From Cinclus cinclus (Eukaryota; Chordata; Aves; Passeriformes; Cinclidae): DNA of 64,000 nucleotides. Below are positions 26,632 to 37,915 of the stretch, piece by piece. The stretch's first letter is position 1, and each line of letters begins with the position of its first letter. The notes beneath the pieces were generated by a model, which saw only the letters and a list, made by a program, of their open reading frames with translations, ran no database searches and was not told the DNA's origin. Both the position numbers and the translations under genes were made by a program. The stretch covers positions 112,006,214 through 112,070,213 of the forward strand of contig NC_085047.1 in assembly GCF_963662255.1 (NCBI RefSeq), read 5' to 3'.

Positions 26632-29600
26632 ATGAAATGGTAAGCTATGCTTTTCCTTGAGTTATGAAGGAGCTGAAGTTTGGGAGCAAAAGGAATTTCA
26701 TTTAATTACCAACAGAAAAATCTCAAGATCAAACTATGACTACGTAGATGCAATTAACATTGTCTGTATGTGAAGGCAAGAGGGAAGTACAGGTCTGGTG
26801 GTAGCAAATGAAGCCTTGTCCCATCACGAACACTGAGAAACCTTAGTTCTACAGGCAGGAGATAAAACCCTCACCAAGACTAGATGGCAAAACAAGCCAG
26901 GGTTTCTAACCCATCCAGCTTCAGATCCACATTATCTTCACAGATGAGGGAGCTGGGAAAGATTGCACTAATTACACCAGAGAAAAGGTCTTTGTTAGAA
27001 TGCTAGAGCAGAGATCAAAGCATTTGACCTTTCTCTTTTCTCTCTCCTCATTAGGAAGGCTGCTCTCTGGACAGTTGCCTGCTTACTGCTTGCCTCTTTG
27101 CCCAGAGGTAAATATACCATAGTGCACACCTAGGAATTTGCAGAAGCATTTACAGACGAGCACACAAGCAGAATCTTGGAGCAAAACAGAATAAATGAAT
27201 GCATTGCTTTGCATACATTTCATCACAGTCCCAGGTTTGCAAATAGAGGTCATAACCCTCAGATAAACCTCTGTATCCAAAAGAAGTGGTTTTCAAATTT
27301 AAGGTATTTCAGACCCATAAACCTTTACCTATAAAGTTTATCCTACCACATCCTTAAAAGTATCCCACCCTTTTCATTAATATTAAATATGACTTGGAAT
27401 CTCATCCTTTACAACCCCCAACCATCTTGCATCTGCTTAGTTCTAGCAGAGTTGACTTTCTGACACTATATTAATTAGATACTATCTTCCCTATGCAAAG
27501 GATAAACTAATACATGTTATTGAGAAAACTTAATACAAGGTGCAGTTTCCTTATTGACATTTAAAGTCAGCAGTAGTAAGACCTCTGTGTGTGGTCCTCT
27601 GTTTGCCCAGAAGTGCCTCACATTTGCCAGACACTGTGGTGGTTAAGGATGCTACACTTCAACTGCAAAACAAGGGGGAGAACAAAAAAGCCCAATCTTC
27701 ATGAGCTTCCCTGCACCACACCTGCTGAAGCAGGAGAGTTTTCTCATTGCAGGAATCTTACAGATTGGTTAAATTGTCAATCCAAGTTCATCTTAACAGG
27801 CTTAAGCATTTCAGCCATATTTAAAACACATATTTATCTTTTTTTAAAAATCCACAAAACAAGCTCATCCCACTTTCCATTCAAGCCTCGCAACTACAAG
27901 TGAAAGCTGTGTGGCAGCACTCATCTTCTCCAAGATGGAGAACTGCCCCTTCCATGTGCAAAGCTTAGTTGGCAGGTAAGATGAACATTGTTAATCCAGA
28001 TTCACATACCCCAGCAGCAGCTGCCACCACAAGGTAGCTTCAGTTCTCTGGCCAGGAAGCTCCACAGCTGCTTCCACAGCTCCTGCTGCAGCAGCCTCAG
28101 TGGGAAGCTGACCAGCATCACCAGCCTCCAGCAGGACTTCACTCCTCTCCTCAAGACTGGCTTCTGTAAAGACACTTACTTAACTTACCCCCAGAATTCT
28201 GTTCTCCCCATCCACAAAAGACCTTCTGCAGCTGTGGGCTGATTAAATAACTCATTACAGCAGATGTCAGTCACCTGCTCATATCCCAGCTTCAGCAGTG
28301 CCTCCTTTTTTGCCTCCTTCTGCCCTGGTTTTCCCAGCTGGAAGCACTGAGGGCAGGGGGGGTTGGACCCTGTGGGTGTTTGTAGAGTCCTCACCAGTGT
28401 TGCAAGGTTTGTAACCATGTCATGGAGGAGAGGGAATGGGTACCTCAGCTCAGGTGTGCTAAATACTGGTATCCCCCACCTTCAGAAAATGAATCAAGAG
28501 CAAATAGGTGCACTTCCAATACCAGTCTCAAATGTACAGGTGTCCACAGTCAGGAGATAGAACCCACACCCTTTCTCTCTCTTTTGCTCAATAAGAAAAT
28601 CCTTATTGTCCATTTTTCTGAATAGAGCTACAAGCTCTACTTATCATCTTTTCTTCATCCAAGTGCAACACCATGCATTGCAAGCACTCTCTCTAACAGC
28701 ACCCTACAGACAGGACTTTTCCCACCAGAAGAGTCTCACTCCCTCCTCTTCTGGAAGCCCCTTTCCTCCCCTGCCTACCGAGCCCCTGCAGCAGCCTCAG
28801 GCACACTCATCTCCCGCTGTGGTTTCCTGACCGCTGTCAGCCAGACCCACAGTCTGCTTTCACACATGGCCTTGCCTCAGGGACACTGCTGAGCACAGCC
28901 TGTCCCCAGGCACAAACAGCCCAGGGAAGGGGCTCGGGCTGCCCCCTCCCCTCCTTCATCCTGGTGGCCCCTCCAGGTGTGCTGGGGACAGCTGATGGCC
29001 CTGCCTGGGCAAGTCATTAATTGCAGGGGACTTGTAGGGTGAGATGTGCTAGGGCAGTAAGGGCACAGCACAGTGGAGGCTGAGCTTTGCTGGAATTCAA
29101 GTGCCCTTTGAGAAGCACAACCTGGTCAACAACAGATAGGTTCTGAATATTACAGAACAATCAAGTTGGAGAAGACCTCTGAGGTCATCAACTCCAACCT
29201 ATGACCAAACACCACCTTGTCACCCAGACCATGGCACTAAGTGCCTTGTCCAGTCTTTCCTTAAACACCTCCAGGGGTGGTGATTCCACCTCCCTAGGCA
29301 GCCTGTTCCTAGGTCTAATCACCCTGAGAAGAATTTTTTGTCACGGCCAAAGCATAAAGACTGAATGGCTCAGCTCTCCACATAACAAGGGGATCGTCCT
29401 CCCACCACTAACCAGAAAAAACTCCTGGGATATGTGGGCTTTTTTCAGCTAAAAGTCGGCATTGTTGGGCAAATTGGACTGAGATTTTCAGCTGAAAACT
29501 CTGGAAACCAAAGAGAAGCAGATGTGTGGTGATAGAGTTATAACTGAAGCCGTTTACTTGGCTCTGAGATTCAGTTGTCTGGGTCATGCTTTTCCTTCTG

Positions 29601-32600
29601 CTTTCATGTCTGGATAAACACAGGGTGACACCAGAGAAGGCTGATTGACATGGAAACAGAGGCCTGAGCATGTGACAAGCTGAGCCATGGCTGATGTCAC
29701 TGACTTCAAGGGGAAATTGGGACTCTCTGGTTTTCAGCCTGACATATGCAGAGAGCTGATTCAAGCCAGGGACACAGGAACGACCCCACTGAAACCAAGA
29801 ATGTTTACTTCAATATTGAGTCTAATTACTTGCCCCTTATGCTTCACAGAACTTTGGCTTTGTTTCACAGTGAATTTTAGCTTTTCTTTTTGGCGCAGTC
29901 ACAGACTCATGCTGCTTTTGTTCTGCTCCATGTTGGGAATAACTTTTTTTCCTCCAAATTAATTAATCTACATTTTAATTTATAATATTATTTTATGCAA
30001 CAGGTTTGGTCACAGTGCTAATTTAAACCCACATTCTGTGATGGAAATACTTAGTTATTCATACTTTATTAAATACATAAAAGCCTTCTTCCATAACCCA
30101 GTTTTCCCCTAGAAAATGTAGCACTACAATCTGACAGCAATTGTCCTACATGATAGTGGCAGATTCACCCATTTTTGCAAGTTTTAGTGTGCTTTCAGCT
30201 AACTTGGAAGGATTTATGGAAATAATTGTCATATAAGTTATTAAATGAACAGTGTGTGCAAGTGGGGTGCAGCTGGCTGCCTGCCCTGCCTGTGCCCCTG
30301 TTTGCCCACTGCAGGATACCTTCATCCTGGCTCTTGCATGTGCTAGAACTGGCTGGGAAGGTTGGTAACATCTCTGCCTGATGTCAGGGTCACCCACCAA
30401 GTCTCCCCAAGGGCTTGGAAAAACCATTTATCTAAAGTGGGAATGACAGACTCTTCTTTCTGGCTGCTGGAGATTAACACAAAAGAGTAAGAGACAGGGA
30501 TCAGCAAGAGTGCACTAAGCCAGACCTGCAGAAAAAAAAACCTTTTCTGTCAGACCCTCTGCAAAATTTTGCAGGGGAAGAGGGATGGGAGCCCCCAGCA
30601 CATTGTTTACAAGTTGAGAATCAAGATCTGGTACCCAAATAATGGGAGTTGTGGGAGACCAAACTCATCCAGGATTTTTCTCCTGGTTTAGCACTGGAGA
30701 GAATGCTAGACCACTCTTCTTTTCACACTTCTCTTTTCTCTTTTTTTTTTTTTTTTTTTTTCCAGCCAGACTTCCTACAACACCAGAACTTGTTTAATCA
30801 TATCTGCCCACCCCCACCTCCCTGCATCCCCTTTTCCTCTTGTAAACTGACCTATTAATTAATTAAAGTCAAATCAGACACCTAATCCCAAAGACTGAGA
30901 TCCCCAAAAGCTGGAAGAAAAATCACCAGCTAAGGGGACAAGCAGAAACAAGCTCAAGCAAAAGCCACACTTACCAAGTGGAGGCAACTTGCACATATCA
31001 ACATCTGTCCTGCTGCACAGCTGGCTGGGCTCTGAGCACACATGGCCCTCCTGGCTGGAAACAGGAGCATTTGGGAGGGAGAATGGCAATGGTGATGTGG
31101 TGAAGCCAAATTGTAGGAAAATTGGAGCCCCTATCTCTGCTGCACGCTGATGGAACTGCCTTTATTCCAGGTCAGCTGGACACCACGTGCCATGCATTTG
31201 TTGGAGAAACTGTGGTTTTGCCTTGCACCACCAACCCTCCTGGAGAGCTGACCCTTTCCAAGTCAATGCTCTACTGGCAGATTGGCACCAAGGAGCTGGT
31301 GCACTTCTTTCAGAATGGGCAGGATTCACTGGAGGGCCAGGACAAAAAATTCAAGGGCAGAACCAGTCTTTTTCTAGACCAGATGAAGCATGGCAACCTT
31401 TCCTTAAAGATCTCCAATGTCCAGTTCAGGGACGATGCTTTATATTCCTGCATCTACAGACAGACTGAGAGCCACCAAACAGAGAAATATACAATTAAAC
31501 TCAAGGTATCAGGTAAGATTATTTTATTTTTTTTTAGTACAGAGGAGTGAGTCCAGGGCACCATTGGTTTATTATAAGCCATATGTGGCCATTGGGAGGG
31601 ATTACTTCAATTTTTAAAGCAATTTTTCACTCAGTTTCATTCTGTTCCTTGCTTTTGTTGGAAGAATATGTGAGAAAGAAAAGATAAATCCTCTTTGTTA
31701 AGCTTCAGCACTTCAGTTCTCCTAAAGGCAAGGCACCTGCCTCTTTATCCTCCCTCTGAGGAAACATTAAGGAACAATGTCCCCAAATGCAGGCATTTGG
31801 TTATTATTGTCCATGATCCGCTTTGCCCCAGAGGAACAGCAGTTAATTTCACAGTTTGCACGTGGGTTTGTGAAGCAGAAGTTTAATCTCTGGCAATCCA
31901 GAAGTCACAGACCCTTTCAGAGGAATAGCAGCCACTTGCTACTTTCCTTTTCCCTTGCAGATAGAAGATGTGGTTCTGGTGGCATGGCTGGACAGATGCA
32001 AAAAGAATTTTTGGTTTTCCTCCTTAGGAAAATGAGTGAGACCATAAAACATGTTTGAATAATGCCAGACAATTGAGATAAGATGCTTGAACTACCTACA
32101 AGCACAGCCACCAGAAGGATGAGGCATTGAGTTTGACCAGCTGACCAACTGAAAATCAAAAAAATAAGGGATACACGACAAAACAAATTATACATTTTTA
32201 AGGTGTCTTGCTTGAATAAATCAGCTGGAAATTTTCATAATGTTCAATCACATGGTTTACTTCTGATTAAAATAGAAAAAAATTGCTTTCAAGAAATATA
32301 AACCTTTTAATATCTTTTTTTTAATGCACATAATTCTCGAGAGAAAAATGTTTTCAAAAGGCAAAGTGAAATAGCATTTGTTCAAAAAATTTCAAAGCTA
32401 AATGTTTTGCAGTTTTCAAAATGAAAAAAAAAAGATGTTTGGAAAATGCAGAATCAAAATGTTTCCATCGTCTAAATTTTGGGAGCAGTAAGGTATTCTT
32501 GATGTAATTCTGTGATCATACTTAAACTTTCAGTTTGTTTGACAAATGTAGGGGAAAAAAAATAACATAAGCCTTATCAGATAAACAGAAAAAGTTCTAG

Positions 32601-35600
32601 GCTCAACCAATTAACTTTGATTATTGTGGGGTTTTTTCCCAGCTCCACCTACAATTGAGAAGCCACCTTCCCCTTCTGGTAAGGCAATTCTCCTTAACTT
32701 GCTAAGTGTCTGAGTGATTATCCTGTGCTTTATTTTGTATTTGTAAGATTGGCAAAATGTGCTGAATAGAGAGAGTCCAATAAACTTGGGGTGCTTGTTC
32801 TCTCTTACTAAGCCTGGCAAAATACAGCTGTCCCAGACAGGGAAAAATATCTCCACCACTGAGACAGACCTAGACTGCAGAGAGAAGAATGCTGAAGTGC
32901 CACGAGTCTCCAGTTCCATAAAGACATTCACCAGCATGGGCATCGTAAAATTCACTATAAAACAACGCAGAAGCCACTCGATTCTGGGAGTTAAGGCCTT
33001 TGTAAATCACCTTGGAATTAATAAATCACAGGATCATCAAGGCTGGGAGACACCTGCAAGATCATCCAGCCCCACCATCAGCACAGCACCACCATAATCA
33101 ACCCTAAACCACATCCCCAAGTTCCACGTCCAGATGCTTCTTGAGCACTTCCAGGGATAGTGACTCCACCAACTCCCTGGGCAACTTATTCCAGTGCCTA
33201 TAGCCACTCTTTAAGTGATTTATTTTTTTCTAATACCTGATCTGAATGTCCCTTGACATAATTTAATGCCATTTCCTCTCATCCTTTCATTTGAGATATG
33301 GCAGAAGAGACCAATCCCCACCTGCCTACAACTTCTCAGGTAGCTCTAAAGTTAAAAGGCCAGATCAAGAGATCTATGAGGTCCTTTTGCTAATAAATAT
33401 TTTTTAAAATACATGATTAATGACTCCAGATAAGCCCTTCTGGGAAATTAAGGTAGATTTTATCCAAAGGAAATATTGCAATATAGTGCAGATGTTATTA
33501 TCTAGGTTTATAAATTCCAGAGAAGTAACTACATTAAGGTCATTTGTAAACACTTCTGGAGTGAATTCAATTCCAGCTTCTAGATACCACTATCAGTAAG
33601 TTCTTCCCTAAAAATCCTCCTTGCAATCCAAATGATTCTTATTCATGTTACAAAATCTTAAATTGGCATTAAACATATAACACTTTGTCATGTAAAATCA
33701 ACAGCTGCAATTTTTTTTTTTTTTTAACTCAGTGGGGCTAGAAGATATGATCCTTTACATAGCAATTATTATACTGCATTTTATATTTTAACATGATATA
33801 TATTTTAACATGATTTTAACAAGTTCAGCCACATTATGACATTACAGACAGATTAGGTTGCAATAAACTCAAATAGAAACTAAGAAAGATAAATGTTTCA
33901 GTGTTTTATCTCATGTTCACACAGAAGGAAAAAAAAAAAAAAACAAAACCAAACCAACAGTTCTTGTGCCTGACGAGCAAAAACCAACTTCTAAAAATAC
34001 AGGAAATATCAATTTTTAGACCTAAGATAGGTAGTCTAGCTGGCCTAAAGGAATTAAAAAACACTAAGAAAAAAAAAATGAGAACATTCAAGATGGTATT
34101 CTGTATGTTCACATTACTTCATGAAAGCAAATAGAACAGGAATGAGAATATCTCCAGCTGTTACCTTCCACAAGATATCAGAAATTATTGAGGGTCAAAC
34201 TTTTTAATGAAGAAGCAGTGAAAGATTCACAAAACCAAATGTAAGTGGGTTGCATTTAAATGACATAGTTGTGTATATGTTTGACTCAGCCAAAACCTTC
34301 CTGACAAATACCCCTAAATATAAACTATTTCTTATCATGAAAAGGAAGCAACAAATAAATTATTGGGACAAAAAAGGGAGTGTTTAACTTTGCTGTAGGA
34401 GTACAAACTAAATCACACACCTTTGACACCTGATGGTTCTTGTACTGCAGGATTTTGAGGGACTTGGGGATGAGGAAAGAACAAAAGCATAATTTTTAAG
34501 TGTCCTTTTTTGCAAAAAGCAAAAATATATTCCCAGTTGTCAACATATTTTAAAGAAAACCATCAGCCACAGCTCTCCCCCCTCCCCCATTTTTTTTTTT
34601 TTAATTTTCAGCAATTTCTAAAGAAAGAGAGAAAGGGAATCTGTTTTATATTAGCTGTTATTTCAGAAGGGACTTAGGCAAATTAAAAAATGACCTGCTG
34701 AGAATGAAGACATTATATCCAGAAACAGTTCTCACATTTCACAGTCAACCAGAACAACAAATACTATTTTTATGTAAAACAGAAACAATTTTCATCTGTT
34801 TCACTATGGCTAGATATGTTTGTTTGCTTCATGGATTATTTTTCCCAACTACTTTAAAGAGCCGAATTTTACTTTCACTCTGAGTATTTTACAAGCCTCC
34901 TTCTGGGTCAATAAAACTAGTTTAACACTTTTTCTGGGAAAAATGAAAGGGCCTGTGTCTGGAAGAAGACACAGAAGGCCAGGAGGCTTGCAGTTATAAC
35001 CCTACATTTATTTCAAAGCATTACTGATGTTTACTTGTTCTCTACATATTAATATCACAGACTCCTTCCAGGAACAGGGGGGAAGCACCCTGGCTAGAGA
35101 TAATTTAATTACAGTGAGATACTGACAGCTGATACCACAGCAATAGGAAGAGCCCTCAGGTATATAAAAATCAATATACAGCCTGTTCTTCACAGAAAAG
35201 GACTTGCAACACTTACAAGAAAAAATTCTCTTCTTTTTAAGTCAAGGGTTAATAATCTCTTTTTTACTTGTGTACTATAGCCAGCACAGGCTGAAGTTAC
35301 CACCTGTGCCAAGGGAAATTTGTGCCCTGTGTTCACGTTGTGGGTTTTGTACCAAGCGTGGCACGCAGTGCTGCTACCACCTAAAGTGTGCGTGACCTAG
35401 ATTTTCTAATATTTATTACCATTATTTATGGACTCTTAATCAAAACATCTGCCTCAGGCCCTGAGTAGGAAGAATGAAAATGTATTTTTTTATCCTAAAA
35501 TCATAGAATGGTTTGGGTAGGAAGGCATCCCAAAGATCACCCAGTTCCCACTCCCCTGCCATGGGCAGGGACAGCTCCCACTAAAGAGCTGGCTGATTGT

Positions 35601-36003
35601 TGCTTTTCTGTCAGGATTTTAAACAAGGATTCTCAGTCATCCAGAAAAGTTGCATTCATGGTTGCTGAGTTTCTGCACCTTTTTTGTGAAAAAGAAAAAA
35701 AGAAAATTATTTGTTACCTTGAGGCTGTTTTGTCTGGACTCTGTACAGACATACAAAAGGAGAATTTGAAGATGAGCCTGAATCCATTGTTTTAAAAACA
35801 ATTCTCCATCAATGCATTAATGTAAAATGTGTCATGCAAACTTCTAATGCACTTTTTTGTCAAGCCATCACTTACATGCTGACTTTCTCTTTTTTAATTT
35901 TTCAGAGCAGAATCAGATTCCCTCCGGGAGCCCCATGGATGTGCCATGTCTGGCTGTGCTTCCCCTCTCTTTCCTGGTCCCCCTGGGGCTTTGGCACTTG
36001 TAA
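26632..36003 (+). CDS. B7-family single-IgV protein in the ICOSLG position, probable GPI anchor
   Basis: Probable cell-surface co-stimulatory-type ligand. Exons on the plus strand: 26632-26639 (ATGAAATG), 27055-27107, 31171-31512, 32643-32678 and 35906-36003. Phases match (2,1,1,1) and the CDS is 537 nt, or 178 residues. Residues 1-20 are a signal peptide (MKWKAALWTVACLLL…). Residues 21-134 are one V-type Ig domain with Cys39/Cys114, YWQ at 55-57, D-x-x-x-Y-x-C before Cys114 and an N-glycosylation site at Asn96. The FKGRTSLF and GNLSLKISNV motifs are typical of B7/butyrophilin V domains. Residues 135-146 are a Pro-rich hinge. Residues 147-178 carry a small-residue SGS and end in CLAVLPLSFLVPLGLWHL, with no cytoplasmic tail, like a GPI signal. 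No IgC exon was found between 31.5 and 45 kb. Position and opposite orientation to GATD3 match ICOSLG, but canonical ICOSLG has V+C, a transmembrane segment and a cytoplasmic tail. It could instead be a diverged ICOSLG or another B7 paralogue. The V exon is secure; the final exon is less so. Confidence 0.72.
27055..27107 (+). CDS. Signal-peptide exon of the B7-like gene
   Basis: A 53-bp exon with acceptor ctcctcattag and donor gtaaat. Joined to ATGAAATG at 26632-26639, it gives MKW then KAALWTVACLLLASLPR, a short basic n-region and a hydrophobic core. It ends in phase 1, as the V exon requires. Confidence 0.8.
29140..29345 (-). mobile_element. CR1 LINE 3' fragment, reverse
   Basis: Reverse CR1: caagttggagaagacctctg, a gaccaaacaccaccttgtc block, cttaaacacctccaggggtg, and aatcaccctgagaagaattt. 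Confidence 0.9.
30741..30761. repeat. Poly-T tract
   Basis: A 21-base T run ending in ccag. It resembles a splice acceptor, but no coding continuation is apparent. It lies about 400 bp upstream of the IgV exon. Confidence 0.85.
31171..31512 (+). CDS. IgV-domain exon of the B7-like gene
   Basis: A 342-bp exon, phase 1 at both ends as is standard for Ig domains, with acceptor tttattccag and donor gtaaga. It encodes a complete V domain: VLPC at the B strand, LYWQ at C, the GRTSLF D strand, GNLSLKI for E, and DDALYSC at F. An extra Cys at precursor residue 27 precedes the B-strand Cys. Reading through the donor gives a stop after about 12 codons (near 31550), which would give a soluble V-only form if the intron were retained. 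Confidence 0.93.
33020..33300 (-). mobile_element. CR1 LINE 3' fragment, reverse, in an intron of the B7-like gene
   Basis: Reverse CR1: atcacaggatcatcaaggct, aaccctaaaccacatcccca, gagcacttccagggatagtg, then a more diverged stretch to ccatttcctctcatcctttc. Confidence 0.85.
35498..35595 (-). mobile_element. CR1 LINE 3' end fragment, reverse
   Basis: Short reverse CR1 terminus: atcatagaatggtttgggta and ccctgccatgggcagggaca. It lies about 300 bp before the candidate GPI exon. Confidence 0.85.
35906..36003 (+). CDS. Terminal exon with GPI-signal-like hydrophobic tail
   Basis: The acceptor ttttaatttttcag is followed in phase 1 by 32 residues and a TAA at 36001-36003. The segment has a Ser-Gly-Ser ω-site candidate, a short spacer, and the hydrophobic CLAVLPLSFLVPLGLWHL running to the stop. 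It could also serve as a short transmembrane segment without a tail. The evidence is frame, splice site and composition only. Confidence 0.6.
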
Positions 36004-37630
36004 CAGGGGGAAGCCAACCTTGAATTTGGGAAGTTCTTCTCACCAGAGGACCTTTCTGGGCAGGACAGGTCTGTGGGGTCAGTGTGGCACCTGCTCCAGA
36101 GCCACGGGAGAGAAGCAGCAAGAGCTGAGAACAGAACAAACATTGGGTGTTTGCATCTCACCTTCTGGTGTTCCACAAAACCAAGGGCAGCAAAACTCTG
36201 GGGTGGCTAGTCTGCTTTTGCATCTGTTTCCTGGAGTCCAGTTTTGGTGCTGCCAGGATATACAATTTATTTTGGATTGTGTGTGTTTGCTTTAATGACA
36301 GGATAAAAGGCTCACAAAACTGCAGGATCAGATTATAGCTGATCCTGGTGAGATCTTTTGCCTCTCATCTGCTGTCCTTCAAGACAACTGAAAGGAGGAG
36401 TGGGGGTAGCTACCCTCTGTGTCAGACAAAACCTGGAAGTAGGAAGATAACTCCTATTCAATGAAATGTAAGGATGGAAACTTTGTAAAACTTGATTCTG
36501 TGGAACTTCAGCTTCTGTTTTCACTCCTAAGCGTCATGGGCTATCAGGAAGAACCCTCTTTTTCCACAAGAAATGTAGTATTTCTTCTGCAGAAGGGTGA
36601 AGCTGACTGAGAAAGAGGGTAGAAGGTCAAAAAATATCCACATAGAGGAAGGAAGTGATGAAGGAAGCAATGTAATACTACAAAATCCACTGCTAAATAA
36701 GCCAAAAAATTCAGAAGGCCGAGTTCAGTATTATCATTTTTTTTTTTATTTTGTCATGAAGTATGGCAAAGCTGGATTCTTAAACTAGAACTGTGCAGGG
36801 AGAAATTGTTCCTGTGACAATGTTACTTCTTTAAAAACAGTACCTTTGGAGGGGGAAAAAATAAAAAACTTCATCAGAATAATTGTAACTGCTACCTATG
36901 CAAACTATATGGGTTTATTTTTGGAAATGATCAATTCAGGTAGCACAGGTGTGCAAAACCTGGGTCCTGCATACAAACTATGTTGAGGAAGTGCAGAAGT
37001 GGTTGTTTGGTTTTTTATCAGGCCAGAGCTGCAACTACCCTGTTTCACAACCAAAAAGCATCCGGAGAGCAGAACTGATTATCAGCAGTGGCTGAACACA
37101 TCCCTCCTGCTGAGCCCTGGGGCAAGGGGAATGATTCACGAGGATCCACTCTGAGCCACTTCGACTGGGAACAGTTGGACTTTTTTGGTTTTTTTCCAAT
37201 GGAGAGACAAGATTGTTTTTGCAAGGAAGGGACAGAATAAATCAGAGCTTCAAATGGACGTAAAGGAGAGTTACCTTTGAATTTCTTAACTAAAGGCCCT
37301 TTCCCCATGGTGGGGAAGAGAAACAAAATCTCCCACACAGCCTGTGCTGGTGCTGATGGAATCTCAGCTGATATTTGGCTACCCTGAGTACAGAGCAGCT
37401 CAGTGGAACAGCTGGGGTCCAACTGCACAGAGAGATTTGACTTTAAGAATTGTACACACTTTGACTGTCTTTTTGTATCCCATCCTCCAAATGTTTGTCT
37501 CAGATGTTGTGTATTTTTCAAGACACAATTTGATTACAAATAACAGCCTGAAAAAAAACCCAAAAACCCTGATGGGAGCAATCGCTTGGCCTGTGAAAGT
37601 TCTTTATTTGTATTCTGGTTGTTCCTACAG

Positions 37631-37666
37631 TTAGAGAGGCTCCTCTGAAATCGGAAGGTTTAAAAG
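37631..37666 (+). other. Candidate alternative 36-bp phase-1 exon of the B7-like gene
   Basis: The acceptor gttcctacag and donor gtaaca flank 36 bp, phase 1 to phase 1, encoding VREAPLKSEGLK. It has the same length and phase as the hinge exon at 32643-32678. It would be skipped or used alternatively, because the exon at 35906 already carries a stop. Confidence 0.3.
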
Positions 37667-37789
37667 GTAACATCTGTGTAGTTTTGTTGGCCCTAAAAGT
37701 CTGGACTGCCTGCCCTCATCTCAAGGACTCTATGACTTCTAAAAATCTGATAGCCACTTTAGCAGCCCAGCATTTCTCAGGAAGTGTGG

Positions 37790-37915
37790 GATCCCAGAAT
37801 AGTTGAGGCTGGAAAAGATCATCGAGTCCAACATTGAACTCAGCCCTGCGAAGTCCACCATTAAACCACGTCCCTCAGAGCCACACCTACACATCTTCTA
37901 AATCCCCCGGGGTGA
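37790..37915 (-). mobile_element. CR1 LINE 3' end fragment, reverse
   Basis: Reverse CR1: tcccagaatagttgaggctg, gatcatcgagtccaacattg, and ccattaaaccacgtccctca. It is diverged. Confidence 0.75.

Noticed and set aside
30741..30860. Poly-T plus ccag as an acceptor of an exon before the IgV exon
   Set aside because: The frames downstream are short or proline-rich by chance, and the signal-peptide exon joins directly to the IgV exon in phase.
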